64,000 bases of DNA from CAZOVB01 sp964583095 (GTDB lineage Bacteria > Planctomycetota > Phycisphaerae > SM23-33): contig CAZOVB010000020.1 in NCBI GenBank assembly GCA_964583095.1, forward strand, positions 10,109 through 74,108. The letters are read 5' to 3'. The notes below the pieces were generated by a model. That model was not told where the DNA came from. It saw only the letters and a list, made by a program, of their open reading frames with translations, and searched no databases. A program made the translations under genes and the position numbers. Numbering within the stretch: position 1 is the stretch's first letter; every line of letters begins with the position of its first letter. This document shows positions 50,140 to 58,205 of the stretch, in pieces.

Positions 50140-50538
50140 ATGTCAACACATGCACAACAATATACACTTCAAGAAGCCATCGTCGTGGACCTTCCCAATC
50201 ACTCCGTCGAGGAGTTCCAGGATATCCTGGAGGTGGTCGAAGGCGGGTATCCGTCGGCATGGAATTACCAGGTCCCCTCGGCCATGGACATGGATCCAAA
50301 GGGAGATTACGTCGAGTCCCGCGACATCCAGGCCGAAGGCGTCACCACGCAGGCCTGGATCGACCTGACCGGCGACTACGCACGAGTCCTGGTCAACCCC
50401 AATATCTACGCAGATACACCGCGGGATGAACTGGCCGATGAAGCCCAGAGAATCCTCCTCCAGTGGGCCCAGGAGCAGCGTCGCAGCCACGGCCTGCCCG
50501 GAGGACCCACCCCCGAGGAAAACCGCAAGGAGATCTGA
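50140..50538 (+). CDS. Small conserved-looking protein of unknown function between two aldo/keto reductases
   Basis: 132 aa from the ATG at 50140 (AAGGA seven bases upstream). It is acidic and soluble with no signal peptide, membrane span or Cys motif. Predicted content is mixed: an N-terminal helix/strand part (VEEFQDILEVVEGGYPSAW), a strand pair (TTQAWIDLTGDYARVLVNPN) and a C-terminal helix (ADEAQRILLQWAQEQRR). I do not recognise it. Its position, 26 bases after one AKR and two bases before another, suggests a partner or accessory of these enzymes. Confidence 0.6.
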   Translation: MSTHAQQYTLQEAIVVDLPNHSVEEFQDILEVVEGGYPSAWNYQVPSAMDMDPKGDYVESRDIQAEGVTTQAWIDLTGDYARVLVNPNIYADTPRDELADEAQRILLQWAQEQRRSHGLPGGPTPEENRKEI

Positions 50539-50540
50539 AC

Positions 50541-51557
50541 ATGTCTGCTCGCAATGGACTGACAAGAAGAGAATTCTTTCGCACCACCGCCGGGGCCGTC
50601 GCCTCTGCCGCTATCGTGCCCAGCCTCCTGGTCGGCGAGGAGACTCCCTCTGTCGATACGGTGCCCTTGCGCAAACTCGGCAAGACCGGACAGAAGGTCT
50701 CGATTCTCGGCCTGGGCGGACACCATATCGGCAGGATCAAGGACGATAAGCAGGCGATCGACCTCATCCGCAAAGCCATCGACATGGGCGTAACCTTCAT
50801 GGACAACGCCTGGGAATACCACCGGGGCCGAAGCGAAAGGATCATGGGCCGGGCCCTGGAGGACGGCTATCGCAAAAAAGCCTTCCTGATGACCAAGCAT
50901 CACGGGCGAAAGAGCAGCAAAAAGGCCATGGAGCACCTGGAAGATTCTCTGAGGCGGCTCAAGACGGATGTCATCGACCTTTGGCAGTTCCATGAGGTGG
51001 TCTACGAAGACGATCCGAAGATGATCTTCTCCGGGGGTGGAGGAATCGAGGCGGCACGCAAGGCCAGGAAACAGGGCAAGGTCCGCTTCATCGGCTTTAC
51101 GGGCCACAAGAAGCCCGAGTACCTCCTGGAGATGCTTGACCACGACTTCGACTGGGATACCGCCCAGTTTCCCGTCAACCCGATCGATCCGCATTACAAG
51201 AGCTTCATCCGAAACGTCCTGCCTCTCTGCCGGGAGAAGGATATTGCCGTCCTGGCCATGAAGACCATGGGTGCCGGTAATGTTCTCAGAAGCAACAAGG
51301 TCACCGCCGCGCAGTGCCTGCGCTACGCATGGAGTCAGCCGGTCTCCACGATTATCAGCGGTATCGACAACGAAAAGCATCTGAGGCAGAACGTCCAGGC
51401 CGCCCGGGACTTTACCCCCATGAGCCAGGAAGAGATCGATGCCCTGCTGGCCAGGACCAAACCCCTCGCCGAGGGTGGCAAGTATGAGCCGTTCAAGGTC
51501 GGGCTGAAGTTCAACGGACGCCAGGGGCGCCTGCTGCATAACAAGCCCTTGCGCTGA
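50541..51557 (+). CDS. Tat-exported aldo/keto reductase
   Basis: 338 aa. The ATG at 50541 has AAGGAG upstream and starts a twin-arginine signal peptide (LTRREFFRTTAGAVASAAIV). The AKR barrel follows, with the tetrad in FMDNAWEYHRG, LMTKHHG and LWQFHEVV. Export through Tat implies the protein folds with its nicotinamide cofactor in the cytoplasm. It has no Fe-S clusters. Such exported AKRs are frequent in planctomycetes and may act on extracytoplasmic sugars. It ends 31 bases from the convergent UroD-like gene. Confidence 0.9.
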   Translation: MSARNGLTRREFFRTTAGAVASAAIVPSLLVGEETPSVDTVPLRKLGKTGQKVSILGLGGHHIGRIKDDKQAIDLIRKAIDMGVTFMDNAWEYHRGRSERIMGRALEDGYRKKAFLMTKHHGRKSSKKAMEHLEDSLRRLKTDVIDLWQFHEVVYEDDPKMIFSGGGGIEAARKARKQGKVRFIGFTGHKKPEYLLEMLDHDFDWDTAQFPVNPIDPHYKSFIRNVLPLCREKDIAVLAMKTMGAGNVLRSNKVTAAQCLRYAWSQPVSTIISGIDNEKHLRQNVQAARDFTPMSQEEIDALLARTKPLAEGGKYEPFKVGLKFNGRQGRLLHNKPLR

Positions 51558-51588
51558 AAACAGCCAGTCGCCCGAGACACGGCCCGGA

Positions 51589-52716
51589 TCAATACCGGCC
51601 GTGCTTCTCGCAGACCTCCACCAGCTTGAAGATGTTCTCATCCGGGGTGTCGCGCCCGCACTGGTCGCCGGTGGACAGGATGAAGCCGCCTCCGGGCATG
51701 CCGATCTCCAGAACCTTCCGGGCCTCGCGCTCAACCCCCGCCGGGTCCATCCGCAACATGACCTCCGTGGTATGAAGGTTCCCCTTCAGCGCCAACTGCT
51801 TGCCGAACCTGGCTTTGACTTCCGCCAGATCGCAGTCCCCCATCGGAGCTGCTTCCAGCGGATCGATGCAGTCCAGATCGGTCCCGGCCGCGTCCTCGAC
51901 CAGTGCCCGCTCCTTGCCGCAGCAATGCAGACTGGTTACGATGCCCGCATTTTTGAAGATCTTCGTAAGCTTCTTCAGGGCCGGCAGCGAAAACTCCCGC
52001 ATGATCTCGACACTCTGAAGCGTGATCATTCCTGAGTTGGGGAAGAATACGAAATCCGGCTGGAGGTCGTGCTCGATGATTTTCCAGGCCACGGCCTCCA
52101 GGTGCTGCGTCCAGCGGTCGATGAGCCGAGCGAGCTTCTCGTGATGATCGTAATAGTCGAAGAAGGCCGACTCGGTGGGCTCTCGCTGCTGGGTCAGCAG
52201 GGTCGGAAGATTCATGCACAACCCCACCACTCCGTCCTCGCCCAGATCCTCACGGGCGTGTTGATACGCGTCGAAGCGGATCCGCTCCACATCCCCGAAC
52301 ATCAGGTACTCGATGCAGTCGTACTGGGTCTCGAAGTCCTCGATCCACTTCTTGGTGGTCGTCGGGGGCTCGTCGTGCAGGAAGGTCGTCTCCTGGGTCA
52401 GCTCCCCCGCCGGGCACTTGAACGTATTTCCGACCACGAGTCTTTCATCGCTCTGATGAACGATTTCCCGGCTGGAGGAGGTCTCCTCGCTGCGAGGAAC
52501 CTGGTAGGTCCCGTGATGGCTGAACCCGTCGAGCCCGAAGTAACGAACGCAATCGTTGTACGCCTTCCAGATCGGTGGCTCGCCGTGAAGGTACACATCC
52601 CAGAACTTGCCGCCCTTGAGACGCGCCGGAATCATCCAGTTCGTATCCGGAGATGCGGGTACGCGATCCGGGACGCCGCCGGTCATGGCGGTGAGCATTC
52701 GCTGCCTGGGCGTCAT
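51589..52716 (-). CDS. Uroporphyrinogen decarboxylase-family protein (UroD/MtaA-like)
   Basis: 375 aa. The N-terminus (TPRQRMLTAMTGGVPDRVP) and the motifs FFPNSGMITLQS, SLHCCGK and GKQLALKGNLHT define the UroD/MtaA superfamily. The HxC in LHCCG is a zinc site in the methyltransferase branch (MtaA-like), whereas true HemE lacks it and has an arginine-rich N-terminus. A methyl transfer role or an unknown sugar-linked role is therefore more likely than haem synthesis. It is last of four genes read from a LacI-type regulator, with a hairpin before it. The AGGAAG ribosome site precedes the ATG. Confidence 0.8.
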   Translation of the reverse strand: MTPRQRMLTAMTGGVPDRVPASPDTNWMIPARLKGGKFWDVYLHGEPPIWKAYNDCVRYFGLDGFSHHGTYQVPRSEETSSSREIVHQSDERLVVGNTFKCPAGELTQETTFLHDEPPTTTKKWIEDFETQYDCIEYLMFGDVERIRFDAYQHAREDLGEDGVVGLCMNLPTLLTQQREPTESAFFDYYDHHEKLARLIDRWTQHLEAVAWKIIEHDLQPDFVFFPNSGMITLQSVEIMREFSLPALKKLTKIFKNAGIVTSLHCCGKERALVEDAAGTDLDCIDPLEAAPMGDCDLAEVKARFGKQLALKGNLHTTEVMLRMDPAGVEREARKVLEIGMPGGGFILSTGDQCGRDTPDENIFKLVEVCEKHGRY

Positions 52717-52744
52717 GTCCGCTTCCTCAACCCGGCCGGTAACT

Positions 52745-52773
52745 GCGGACCCGCCCGAACTGAGCGGGTCCGC
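52745..52773 (-). terminator. Intra-operon hairpin between Gfo/Idh and UroD-like genes
   Basis: GCGGACCCGC (52745-52754) pairs perfectly with GCGGGTCCGC (52764-52773); an outer partial stem reaches 52729-52786. It lies in the 74-base gap between two co-directional genes. The T-run is on the opposite strand, so full termination of the minus-strand operon is unlikely; differential expression is possible. Confidence 0.5.
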
Positions 52774-52790
52774 TGCCGGCAGGGTTTTTC

Positions 52791-53798
52791 CTAAAGGTCC
52801 AGTTGCACTTTCTGACTCGGCGCACTGGCCGCCTGGTTGAGAATCTTGATATCCTCCTGGGCTTCGACGATCGAAGGGATATCGGAGGGAAGCTCGCCGT
52901 CGGTTTCGATCGCCTCGGCGAACCGGTCAAACACGGTGCTTGAGAGCTTTTCGACCGGGAAGACCTGCTTCTTGCCTTCCTTGGAGGCCTCCCACGAGCC
53001 GCCACCGCCTTCGGTGACCCGCCAGCCCTGGTCGGTGATCATGTAGAACAGATCGATATGCTCGCGGTAGTTGCCTTCCAGGCTGGTAACTTCCAGGTCG
53101 GCCGCCCAGGTAATGAACAGGTGAGCCGATCGGCCCGGATCGAAATCCACCTTCAGAAACTCGGTATCGTTGCACGGAAGATCGTGGGCATGGCTTGCAC
53201 CGAAGAATGTCGCCTCCCGGGCCGGGCTGCCCATCAGGTACCGCGCGATGTTGAGGTTGTGGATCATCGCATCCATGAACGGACCGCCGTTCTTTTCCGG
53301 ATCCAGCGCCCAGTCGTTCCACTGCGGGTAATGGTGCAGCCAGTCCTGCTTGTAAAGCGCCGGCTTACCGATCTTGCCCGACTCGAAGACCTTTCGCATG
53401 GTCTCGAATTCCGCCGAACCCGTCCGCCGATACATCACTCCGCAGCGGACCGAGGTACGCTCGACCGCATCCACCATGGCCTGGCAGTCGGAAAGACTCG
53501 CTGCAAGCGGCTTGGTGGTGAGGATGTGCTTCCCGGCCGCAGCGGCAGCCTCGAGCTGCCCGCGGCGAATCCACGGGGGAACGAACAGCAGCACAACGTC
53601 GATGTCCTTGTCTTCGAAAATCGCCTCGGCCGAATCCACCGCCTGGCCGCCCAGATCCTTGGCGAAAGTCTGGGCCCGCGTCTTGTCCGGATCGTAGAGC
53701 GACTTGACGGCCATTCTCTCGCTTTTGCCCAGCGGGCCGGCGTTCCATCTAAGGAAGTCGCCGCAACCCAGTATTCCAACGTTGTAGGTTTTGCTCAC
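52791..53798 (-). CDS. Gfo/Idh/MocA-family oxidoreductase
   Basis: 335 aa. The Rossmann start NVGILGCGDFLRWN binds NAD(P). The usual EKP motif is TTKPLAAS here, with Lys in the catalytic position. The C-terminal alpha/beta domain follows (GGPFMDAMIHNLNIARYLMG contains the His of the DxxxHxxD-like catalytic region). These enzymes oxidise or reduce sugars and sugar acids, or hydrolyse glycosides through an oxidised intermediate. It starts nine bases after the epimerase-like gene's stop in the LacI-led operon. Confidence 0.9.
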   Translation of the reverse strand: MSKTYNVGILGCGDFLRWNAGPLGKSERMAVKSLYDPDKTRAQTFAKDLGGQAVDSAEAIFEDKDIDVVLLFVPPWIRRGQLEAAAAAGKHILTTKPLAASLSDCQAMVDAVERTSVRCGVMYRRTGSAEFETMRKVFESGKIGKPALYKQDWLHHYPQWNDWALDPEKNGGPFMDAMIHNLNIARYLMGSPAREATFFGASHAHDLPCNDTEFLKVDFDPGRSAHLFITWAADLEVTSLEGNYREHIDLFYMITDQGWRVTEGGGGSWEASKEGKKQVFPVEKLSSTVFDRFAEAIETDGELPSDIPSIVEAQEDIKILNQAASAPSQKVQLDL

Positions 53799-53807
53799 GG
53801 TTGTCTC

Positions 53808-54833
53808 CTATTCACCCTGCTTGGGCCAGATGCTTTTGTACTTGCTGATCATGTCGTCCATAAACTCGTTCGCCTTCTCGTCCACCTGTTGGCGGGCAGG
53901 GTCGGCTTCAAAGTATGCCACGCTGCGCCGGACACCCTCGGCCAGACTGCAAGTAGCCACGTAGTCCGGGACGAACGTCTTGAGCTTGGTGTTGTCGAAG
54001 ACGACCGAGTGGACCTTGTCACCCATCAGATCGCTGCCCAGCCCCGGATCGTACGCCCGGAGAAGCTCGGAGGGAATGTGGACGATGTCTGCCTTTGTCC
54101 CGGCTGCCCGGGCCACCTCCTGGAGAATCTGATCCCAGGTCACCACCTCGTCGGTGGTGATGTGGAAGGCATGGCCGATGGTCTGGGGGTGGCCCATCAG
54201 ACCCACGAATCCCTTGGCAAAATCGGTATTGTGAGTGATAACCCACAGGCTCGTGCCGTCACCGGGAACGATGACCTCCCTACCCTTGCGCATTCGATCG
54301 ACGATGGTCCAGGGCATATCCCAACTTCCCACCACGTGAGGGATCATCGTCTCGCCGTAGGTCAAAGAAGGGCGTACGATCGTCGCCGGAAACCCCTTCT
54401 CGCGGTAGGCGCCCAGCAGGGCCTCTTCGCAGGCGATCTTGTTGCGGGAGTACTGCCAGTGCGGGTTGGCCAGGGGGGTCGATTCGGTAATCCGGTAGTG
54501 GGAAACCGGTTTCTGGTACGCACTGGCCGAGGAGATGAAAATGTACTGCCCGCACTTGCCGGAGAACAACTCCACGTCGCGATGGATGTTCTCGGGAACG
54601 AAGTTGATCCAGTTCACGATGACGTCGAACGTCTGGTCGCCAAGAGCCTTGCTGACCTGCTGTGGGTCGTTGATGTCCGCGACAATCTGCTTGGCCTCGG
54701 CCGGAGGTTCCAGCCCCGTCTGTTTGCTGCTCTTGCCTCGGTTGAGCAGGTAAAGCTCAATGCCCTTCTTGCAGGCCAACTCCGAGACGGCCGTGCTGAT
54801 CAGTCCGGTTCCGCCGATGAATAGCGCTTTCAT
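53808..54833 (-). CDS. NAD-dependent epimerase/dehydratase family protein (SDR)
   Basis: 341 aa from the ATG at 54833, which has AAGGAAGGA upstream; a longer in-frame opening has no support. The extended-SDR Rossmann motif is FIGGTGLISTAVSELA. SSASAYQK supplies the Ser and YSRNKIACEE the Tyr-x3-Lys pair of the active site. Substrates of the family are nucleotide sugars; related operon enzymes in sugar catabolism act on free sugars. The start overlaps the LacI gene by four bases. Confidence 0.88.
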   Translation of the reverse strand: MKALFIGGTGLISTAVSELACKKGIELYLLNRGKSSKQTGLEPPAEAKQIVADINDPQQVSKALGDQTFDVIVNWINFVPENIHRDVELFSGKCGQYIFISSASAYQKPVSHYRITESTPLANPHWQYSRNKIACEEALLGAYREKGFPATIVRPSLTYGETMIPHVVGSWDMPWTIVDRMRKGREVIVPGDGTSLWVITHNTDFAKGFVGLMGHPQTIGHAFHITTDEVVTWDQILQEVARAAGTKADIVHIPSELLRAYDPGLGSDLMGDKVHSVVFDNTKLKTFVPDYVATCSLAEGVRRSVAYFEADPARQQVDEKANEFMDDMISKYKSIWPKQGE

Positions 54834-55939
54834 TTGCTTCCTTCCTTTACGGGTCCTTTGTGATAACCGATTCTCTCCATCCCGCGCACCTTCTCGATTT
54901 GCGGACTTATGCGAAGGACAGTGGGTTGTTCCTGGTTGTCTGTCGCCCGCAGGGCCTGGACCATCAGCCCGGCGGCCATGCGCCCGACCTGTCCCCAGGC
55001 GATGCGGATGAGTGTTGTTTCCAGCGGTGGGCTGTTCAACTTTCCGCAGAAAATGTCTTCGACAGGCCCAAGAGGCCAATCCTCGAAGTGCACGATGTCC
55101 AGTTCTCGCACCGCCTCGGGCACCGGGCGGCCGGAACTCGGATACAGCAGCGGCAGGCTGATGAAGCTGTTTTCCACGACCAGGGCAGTCGGTGGGTCCG
55201 GCTGGTCGAGCATCGCCTCGACGGGTTCCAGCCCAGAGCGCCATCCGGGCTCGTCCTGGGCAGCAGAGATGATCTGCACGTCCAAAGGTTCCGGCTCCAC
55301 TTGAGCATCCGCCAGGGCCGCCAGGAAACCGGCATGCTTCTTGTTGGAATTAACCGATGCCAGTCCCGCCTGCCATCGCAGGGTGCCGATACGCCGATGC
55401 CCCTGCTCCAGGAGCATTCTGACGGCGCTGTACATCCCCGCGAAGCTGTCGACCACGGCCGCGGGCCAGCGAGGATCTTCGGTGTCATAGCCCATCTGCA
55501 CCACGGCCAGGCCTGATTCTGCAAACGTTTCCAGCGTTCCTTCCAATCCCGGCATGTCGGTAGGTACGACCACCCCTCCCGGCTTTCGGCCAACGATGGC
55601 GTGTACATGCTCGCGCCCGCTCCGGCTGGCCGGGTCGGAGACGGTTTCAATCTGCAACGCCACGCCTTCGGCTGCCAAGGCTTCTTGAAGTCCCTGAACC
55701 TGCTGGAGAATGTTCTGGCTCTTGCCTGAGGCGGTGATCTGCTCCATGTCGAGCATTAACAGGACTGGCCGAACGCGAAGACGAGGCTGATATCCCGCCT
55801 CGGTGAGCAGATCCAGCACCTCACTGCGCACAGCCTGTGAGGCCCTGCCCTTGCCATGGAGAATCATGGAAACCAGGCCGGCTGAGACACCTGCCTTGCG
55901 AGCGATCTGTTTGAGCGGCATGCGTGTTTCTCGTGCCAT
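54830..55939 (-). CDS. LacI-family transcriptional regulator
   Basis: 369 aa from the ATG at 55939; alternatives are 55921 (MPLKQIA, the usual family start) and 55966, which would lie inside the palindrome and has no spaced ribosome site. The HTH is LKQIARKAGVSAGLVSMIL, followed by the hinge and a periplasmic-binding-protein-like domain (GVVVPTDMPGLEG; GHRRIGTLRW). LacI regulators of this kind sense sugars. Being first in an operon with epimerase, Gfo/Idh and UroD-like genes, it probably controls them and itself. The SufC gene lies on the other strand. Confidence 0.88.
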   Translation of the reverse strand: MARETRMPLKQIARKAGVSAGLVSMILHGKGRASQAVRSEVLDLLTEAGYQPRLRVRPVLLMLDMEQITASGKSQNILQQVQGLQEALAAEGVALQIETVSDPASRSGREHVHAIVGRKPGGVVVPTDMPGLEGTLETFAESGLAVVQMGYDTEDPRWPAAVVDSFAGMYSAVRMLLEQGHRRIGTLRWQAGLASVNSNKKHAGFLAALADAQVEPEPLDVQIISAAQDEPGWRSGLEPVEAMLDQPDPPTALVVENSFISLPLLYPSSGRPVPEAVRELDIVHFEDWPLGPVEDIFCGKLNSPPLETTLIRIAWGQVGRMAAGLMVQALRATDNQEQPTVLRISPQIEKVRGMERIGYHKGPVKEGSK

Positions 55940-55946
55940 GGACTCA

Positions 55947-55967
55947 GATGGTAAATTATTAACCATC
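55947..55967. promoter_or_regulatory. Palindromic operator candidate for the LacI-type regulator
   Basis: GATGGT (55947-55952) and ACCATC (55962-55967) flank nine A/T bases, giving a 21-base site just upstream of the regulator start. Its placement suggests autoregulation. The A/T-only centre is unlike the CG centre typical of LacI operators. Confidence 0.5.
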
Positions 55968-55982
55968 TCCTGGCAACCGCCT

Positions 55983-56082
55983 GCCGGAAATAACGGAGCG
56001 GAATCTTCTCCGGCATGCTTTGATTGGGACTGCAGCAGGGAAGCAACCTTGCCGCTGTACCGGCGGGGGTATCAGCCCTGCT
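55983..56082 (+). promoter_or_regulatory. Structured leader upstream of sufC
   Basis: Two stems are visible before sufC. GCCGGA (55983-55988) pairs with TCCGGC (56009-56014). AGCAGGG (56034-56040) pairs with CCCTGCT (56076-56082), enclosing GCCG (56051-56054)/CGGC (56061-56064). It matches no riboswitch I know. Confidence 0.4.
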
Positions 56083-56135
56083 CATTCGAGTTCTCACAGG
56101 ACAATCTCTGGCGGGGGAAGCTTTGGAGGCCTACA

Positions 56136-56954
56136 ATGAAAATGGAAGCCGCATCTGACGGTTGGATCAACCTTTGCAACGGGACGACATGGATGATTGA
56201 CAGCGAAAACAGGAATTTGCTCCAGTTGGAGAATGTCTCTCTGACGCTGGACGAGAGCAAGATTCTCGACAACCTTTCACTGGACCTCTGGGAAGGCTAT
56301 GTCCACGCCATTGTCGGGCCCAACGGGGCGGGCAAGAGCACTCTTGCCTCGACCATCATGGGCCTGGAGGGCTACCAGGGCTTCCAGGGCGAGATGAAAC
56401 TCAACGGGGAATCGCTGGTCGGCAAAGGCGTCGACGAGAGGGCGAAGATGGGCATCACCTTGGGCTGGCAGGAGCCGGCCCGTTTTGAGGGCCTCCCCAT
56501 CCGGAGGCTGCTCCAGGCTACCGCACCCGACGCCGAAGAAAGCAGGATCGCCGAGACGCTCGACAAGGTCGGATTGGCCCCCTCGCGTTACCTCGACCGG
56601 GCTGCCGATAAGACCCTTTCCGGCGGAGAGCGCAAGAAGCTCGAACTGGCCAGCATCCTGATCATTCAGCCCAGGCTGGTCATGCTCGATGAACCCGACA
56701 GCGGCATCGACGTCGAGAGCCTCTCACGAATCCGCCAGGCCATCGATATTCTCTCCGAAGCCGGCTGCACCGTACTGCTGATCACCCACAGCCAGGAGGT
56801 CCTCAGTTGGGCTCAGCACGCCTTCCTCATGTGCTCCGGTTACATTCTCGACAAGGGAAGCGTCGAGAAGATCCAGCAGTATTTCAAGGATCGATGCATG
56901 CCCTGTGATCACCGCAACCAACCTGCCTTCAGTGAGTTCGCCGGCAATGAGTAG
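56136..56954 (+). CDS. sufC: Fe-S cluster assembly ATPase SufC (SmsC-like)
   Basis: 272 aa from the ATG at 56136, with GGAGG seven bases upstream. Walker A GPNGAGKST is at residues 61-69, signature LSGGERKKLE from 161 and Walker B LVMLDEPDSG at 181-190; the D-loop region GIDVESL is SufC-like. A 28-residue N-terminal extension (with Cys14) is unusual. SufC powers the SufBCD scaffold. Only one SufB/D-type gene follows, overlapping by eight bases, and there is no sufD, sufS, sufE or sufU. This is the two-gene SufBC/SMS arrangement described for archaea and anaerobic bacteria. Confidence 0.9.
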   Translation: MKMEAASDGWINLCNGTTWMIDSENRNLLQLENVSLTLDESKILDNLSLDLWEGYVHAIVGPNGAGKSTLASTIMGLEGYQGFQGEMKLNGESLVGKGVDERAKMGITLGWQEPARFEGLPIRRLLQATAPDAEESRIAETLDKVGLAPSRYLDRAADKTLSGGERKKLELASILIIQPRLVMLDEPDSGIDVESLSRIRQAIDILSEAGCTVLLITHSQEVLSWAQHAFLMCSGYILDKGSVEKIQQYFKDRCMPCDHRNQPAFSEFAGNE

Positions 56955-57882
56955 CATAGCCTCCTCCGCCATGGGCCTGATCCAGATGGCCAACATCCAT
57001 TCCGCAGTCAAGGACCCGGACGTGGCCCACCTGGTCATCGGCCTCAACGAAGTCGTCAGTTCTCGCGCCCTTCCCGGCCTGGTGGTAGAGCCCGAGCCCT
57101 TTGACGACGGGGTGAAAATCACCATCGTCGTCCAGCAGGGCTGCGTCATCGCCAAGCCCGTCCACATGTGTTTCGGACTCATCCAGGAACAGGGCATCCA
57201 GAAGATCGATCTGGATCTGAAGGTGGAGGACCATGCCTCGATCAACGTCGTGGCCCACTGCGTGTTCCCTAACGCTGTGGAGGTCCGCCACGAAATGGAC
57301 GGGAAAATCGCCATCGGCAAACATGGTTCGTTTACCTACCAGGAACGACACATCCATTCCGACGACGGCGGCGTGAAGGTGATCCCCAAAGCCGTGATCG
57401 ACCTGGACGAGCACGCTCGCTACAAGACAGACTTCGAACTGATCCACGGCCGCGTCGGCCTGATCGACATGGACTACACCTGCACCTGCAAGGCGTACAG
57501 CGTACTGGAAATGAACGCCAAGGTCTCCGCCAAGCAGGATGACGTGGTGAAGATCCGCGAGATAGGCCACCTGGTCGGTGAGCATGCCAGAGGGGTCCTG
57601 ACCAGCCGCGTGGCAGTCAAGGATACCGCACGCGCGGACGTATACAACAAGCTCACCGCCTCTGCCGCCTATGCCCAGGGCCATGTCGATTGCAAGGAGA
57701 TCATGCGGGACAACGGCGTGGTCTCGGCCACCCCCATCGTGGAAGTCAGCCATTCCAAGGCCCACATCACGCACGAAGCCGCCCTGGGGTCGGTGGATAC
57801 CAAGCAGTTGGAGACGCTCATGGCTCGCGGCCTGAGCGAGGACCAGGCCTCCGACCTGATCATCGAGGGCATGTTGACGTAA
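56947..57882 (+). CDS. sufB: SufB/SufD-family Fe-S scaffold protein (SmsB-like)
   Basis: 311 aa from the ATG at 56947, overlapping sufC by eight bases. The protein lacks the large N-terminal region of classical SufB and consists of the right-handed beta-helix core (VVQQGCVIAKPVHMC; ASINVVAHCVFPNAVEV) and the C-terminal SufC-binding helices with the conserved SHSKAHITHEAALGSVD and a GL-x12-IEGML end. The conserved Cys and His/Glu positions in these regions could bind the cluster. Together with SufC it would form a homodimeric SufB2C2 scaffold. Cysteine desulfurase is not encoded nearby. Confidence 0.88.
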   Translation: MSSIASSAMGLIQMANIHSAVKDPDVAHLVIGLNEVVSSRALPGLVVEPEPFDDGVKITIVVQQGCVIAKPVHMCFGLIQEQGIQKIDLDLKVEDHASINVVAHCVFPNAVEVRHEMDGKIAIGKHGSFTYQERHIHSDDGGVKVIPKAVIDLDEHARYKTDFELIHGRVGLIDMDYTCTCKAYSVLEMNAKVSAKQDDVVKIREIGHLVGEHARGVLTSRVAVKDTARADVYNKLTASAAYAQGHVDCKEIMRDNGVVSATPIVEVSHSKAHITHEAALGSVDTKQLETLMARGLSEDQASDLIIEGMLT

Positions 57883-57911
57883 CCGCCGGCCCGGGCGATC
57901 CTTGAGGGGGC

Positions 57912-58040
57912 CTAGCGGGCCGCCTCATCGTGCTCGGTCCTTCGGATGATATCTTCCTGCTGCTCGGGTCCCACCCGGCTGAAGTAATCGCTGTAACCGG
58001 CCACCCGGACCATCAACGTCGGATGCGTTAAGGACCCCCT
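57912..58040 (-). pseudogene. Orphan C-terminal fragment of a glycyl radical enzyme
   Basis: Reading the minus strand, an open stretch of 43 codons including the stop, closed upstream by TGA (58043-58041) and ended by TAG (57914-57912), encodes THPTLMVRVAGYSDYF then a segment ending in QQEDIIRRTEH. VRVAGYS is the glycyl-radical loop of PFL-like enzymes, and the DIIxRTEH end is its usual C-terminus. No thiyl Cys domain or start codon with spaced ribosome site is present. The rest of the 323-base gap holds no full gene; a 38-codon in-frame stretch (58157-58041) lies upstream without recognised homology. It is either a remnant of a deleted enzyme or, less likely, a YfiD/GrcA-like mini spare part. 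Confidence 0.7.
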
Positions 58041-58205
58041 TCAATGCAGCGGCTTCTGCAGACCTCGTGCAAAGAGCAGTTGTTTGCGACTCTGTGCTCT
58101 GTTATCGCCGATGTGCAAGGCCCTGCGGCGCCGGGTTTCCATGTCGGGTTCAACCATTGTCTCATTGTACCTCACACGAACCCAGCCAGACAGCGTGGCT
58201 CTCGG

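Noticed and set aside
55967..56135. Cobalamin riboswitch before sufC
   Set aside because: Some G-rich and CCGCTGT-like strings resemble it, but the conserved B12-box and core order are missing.
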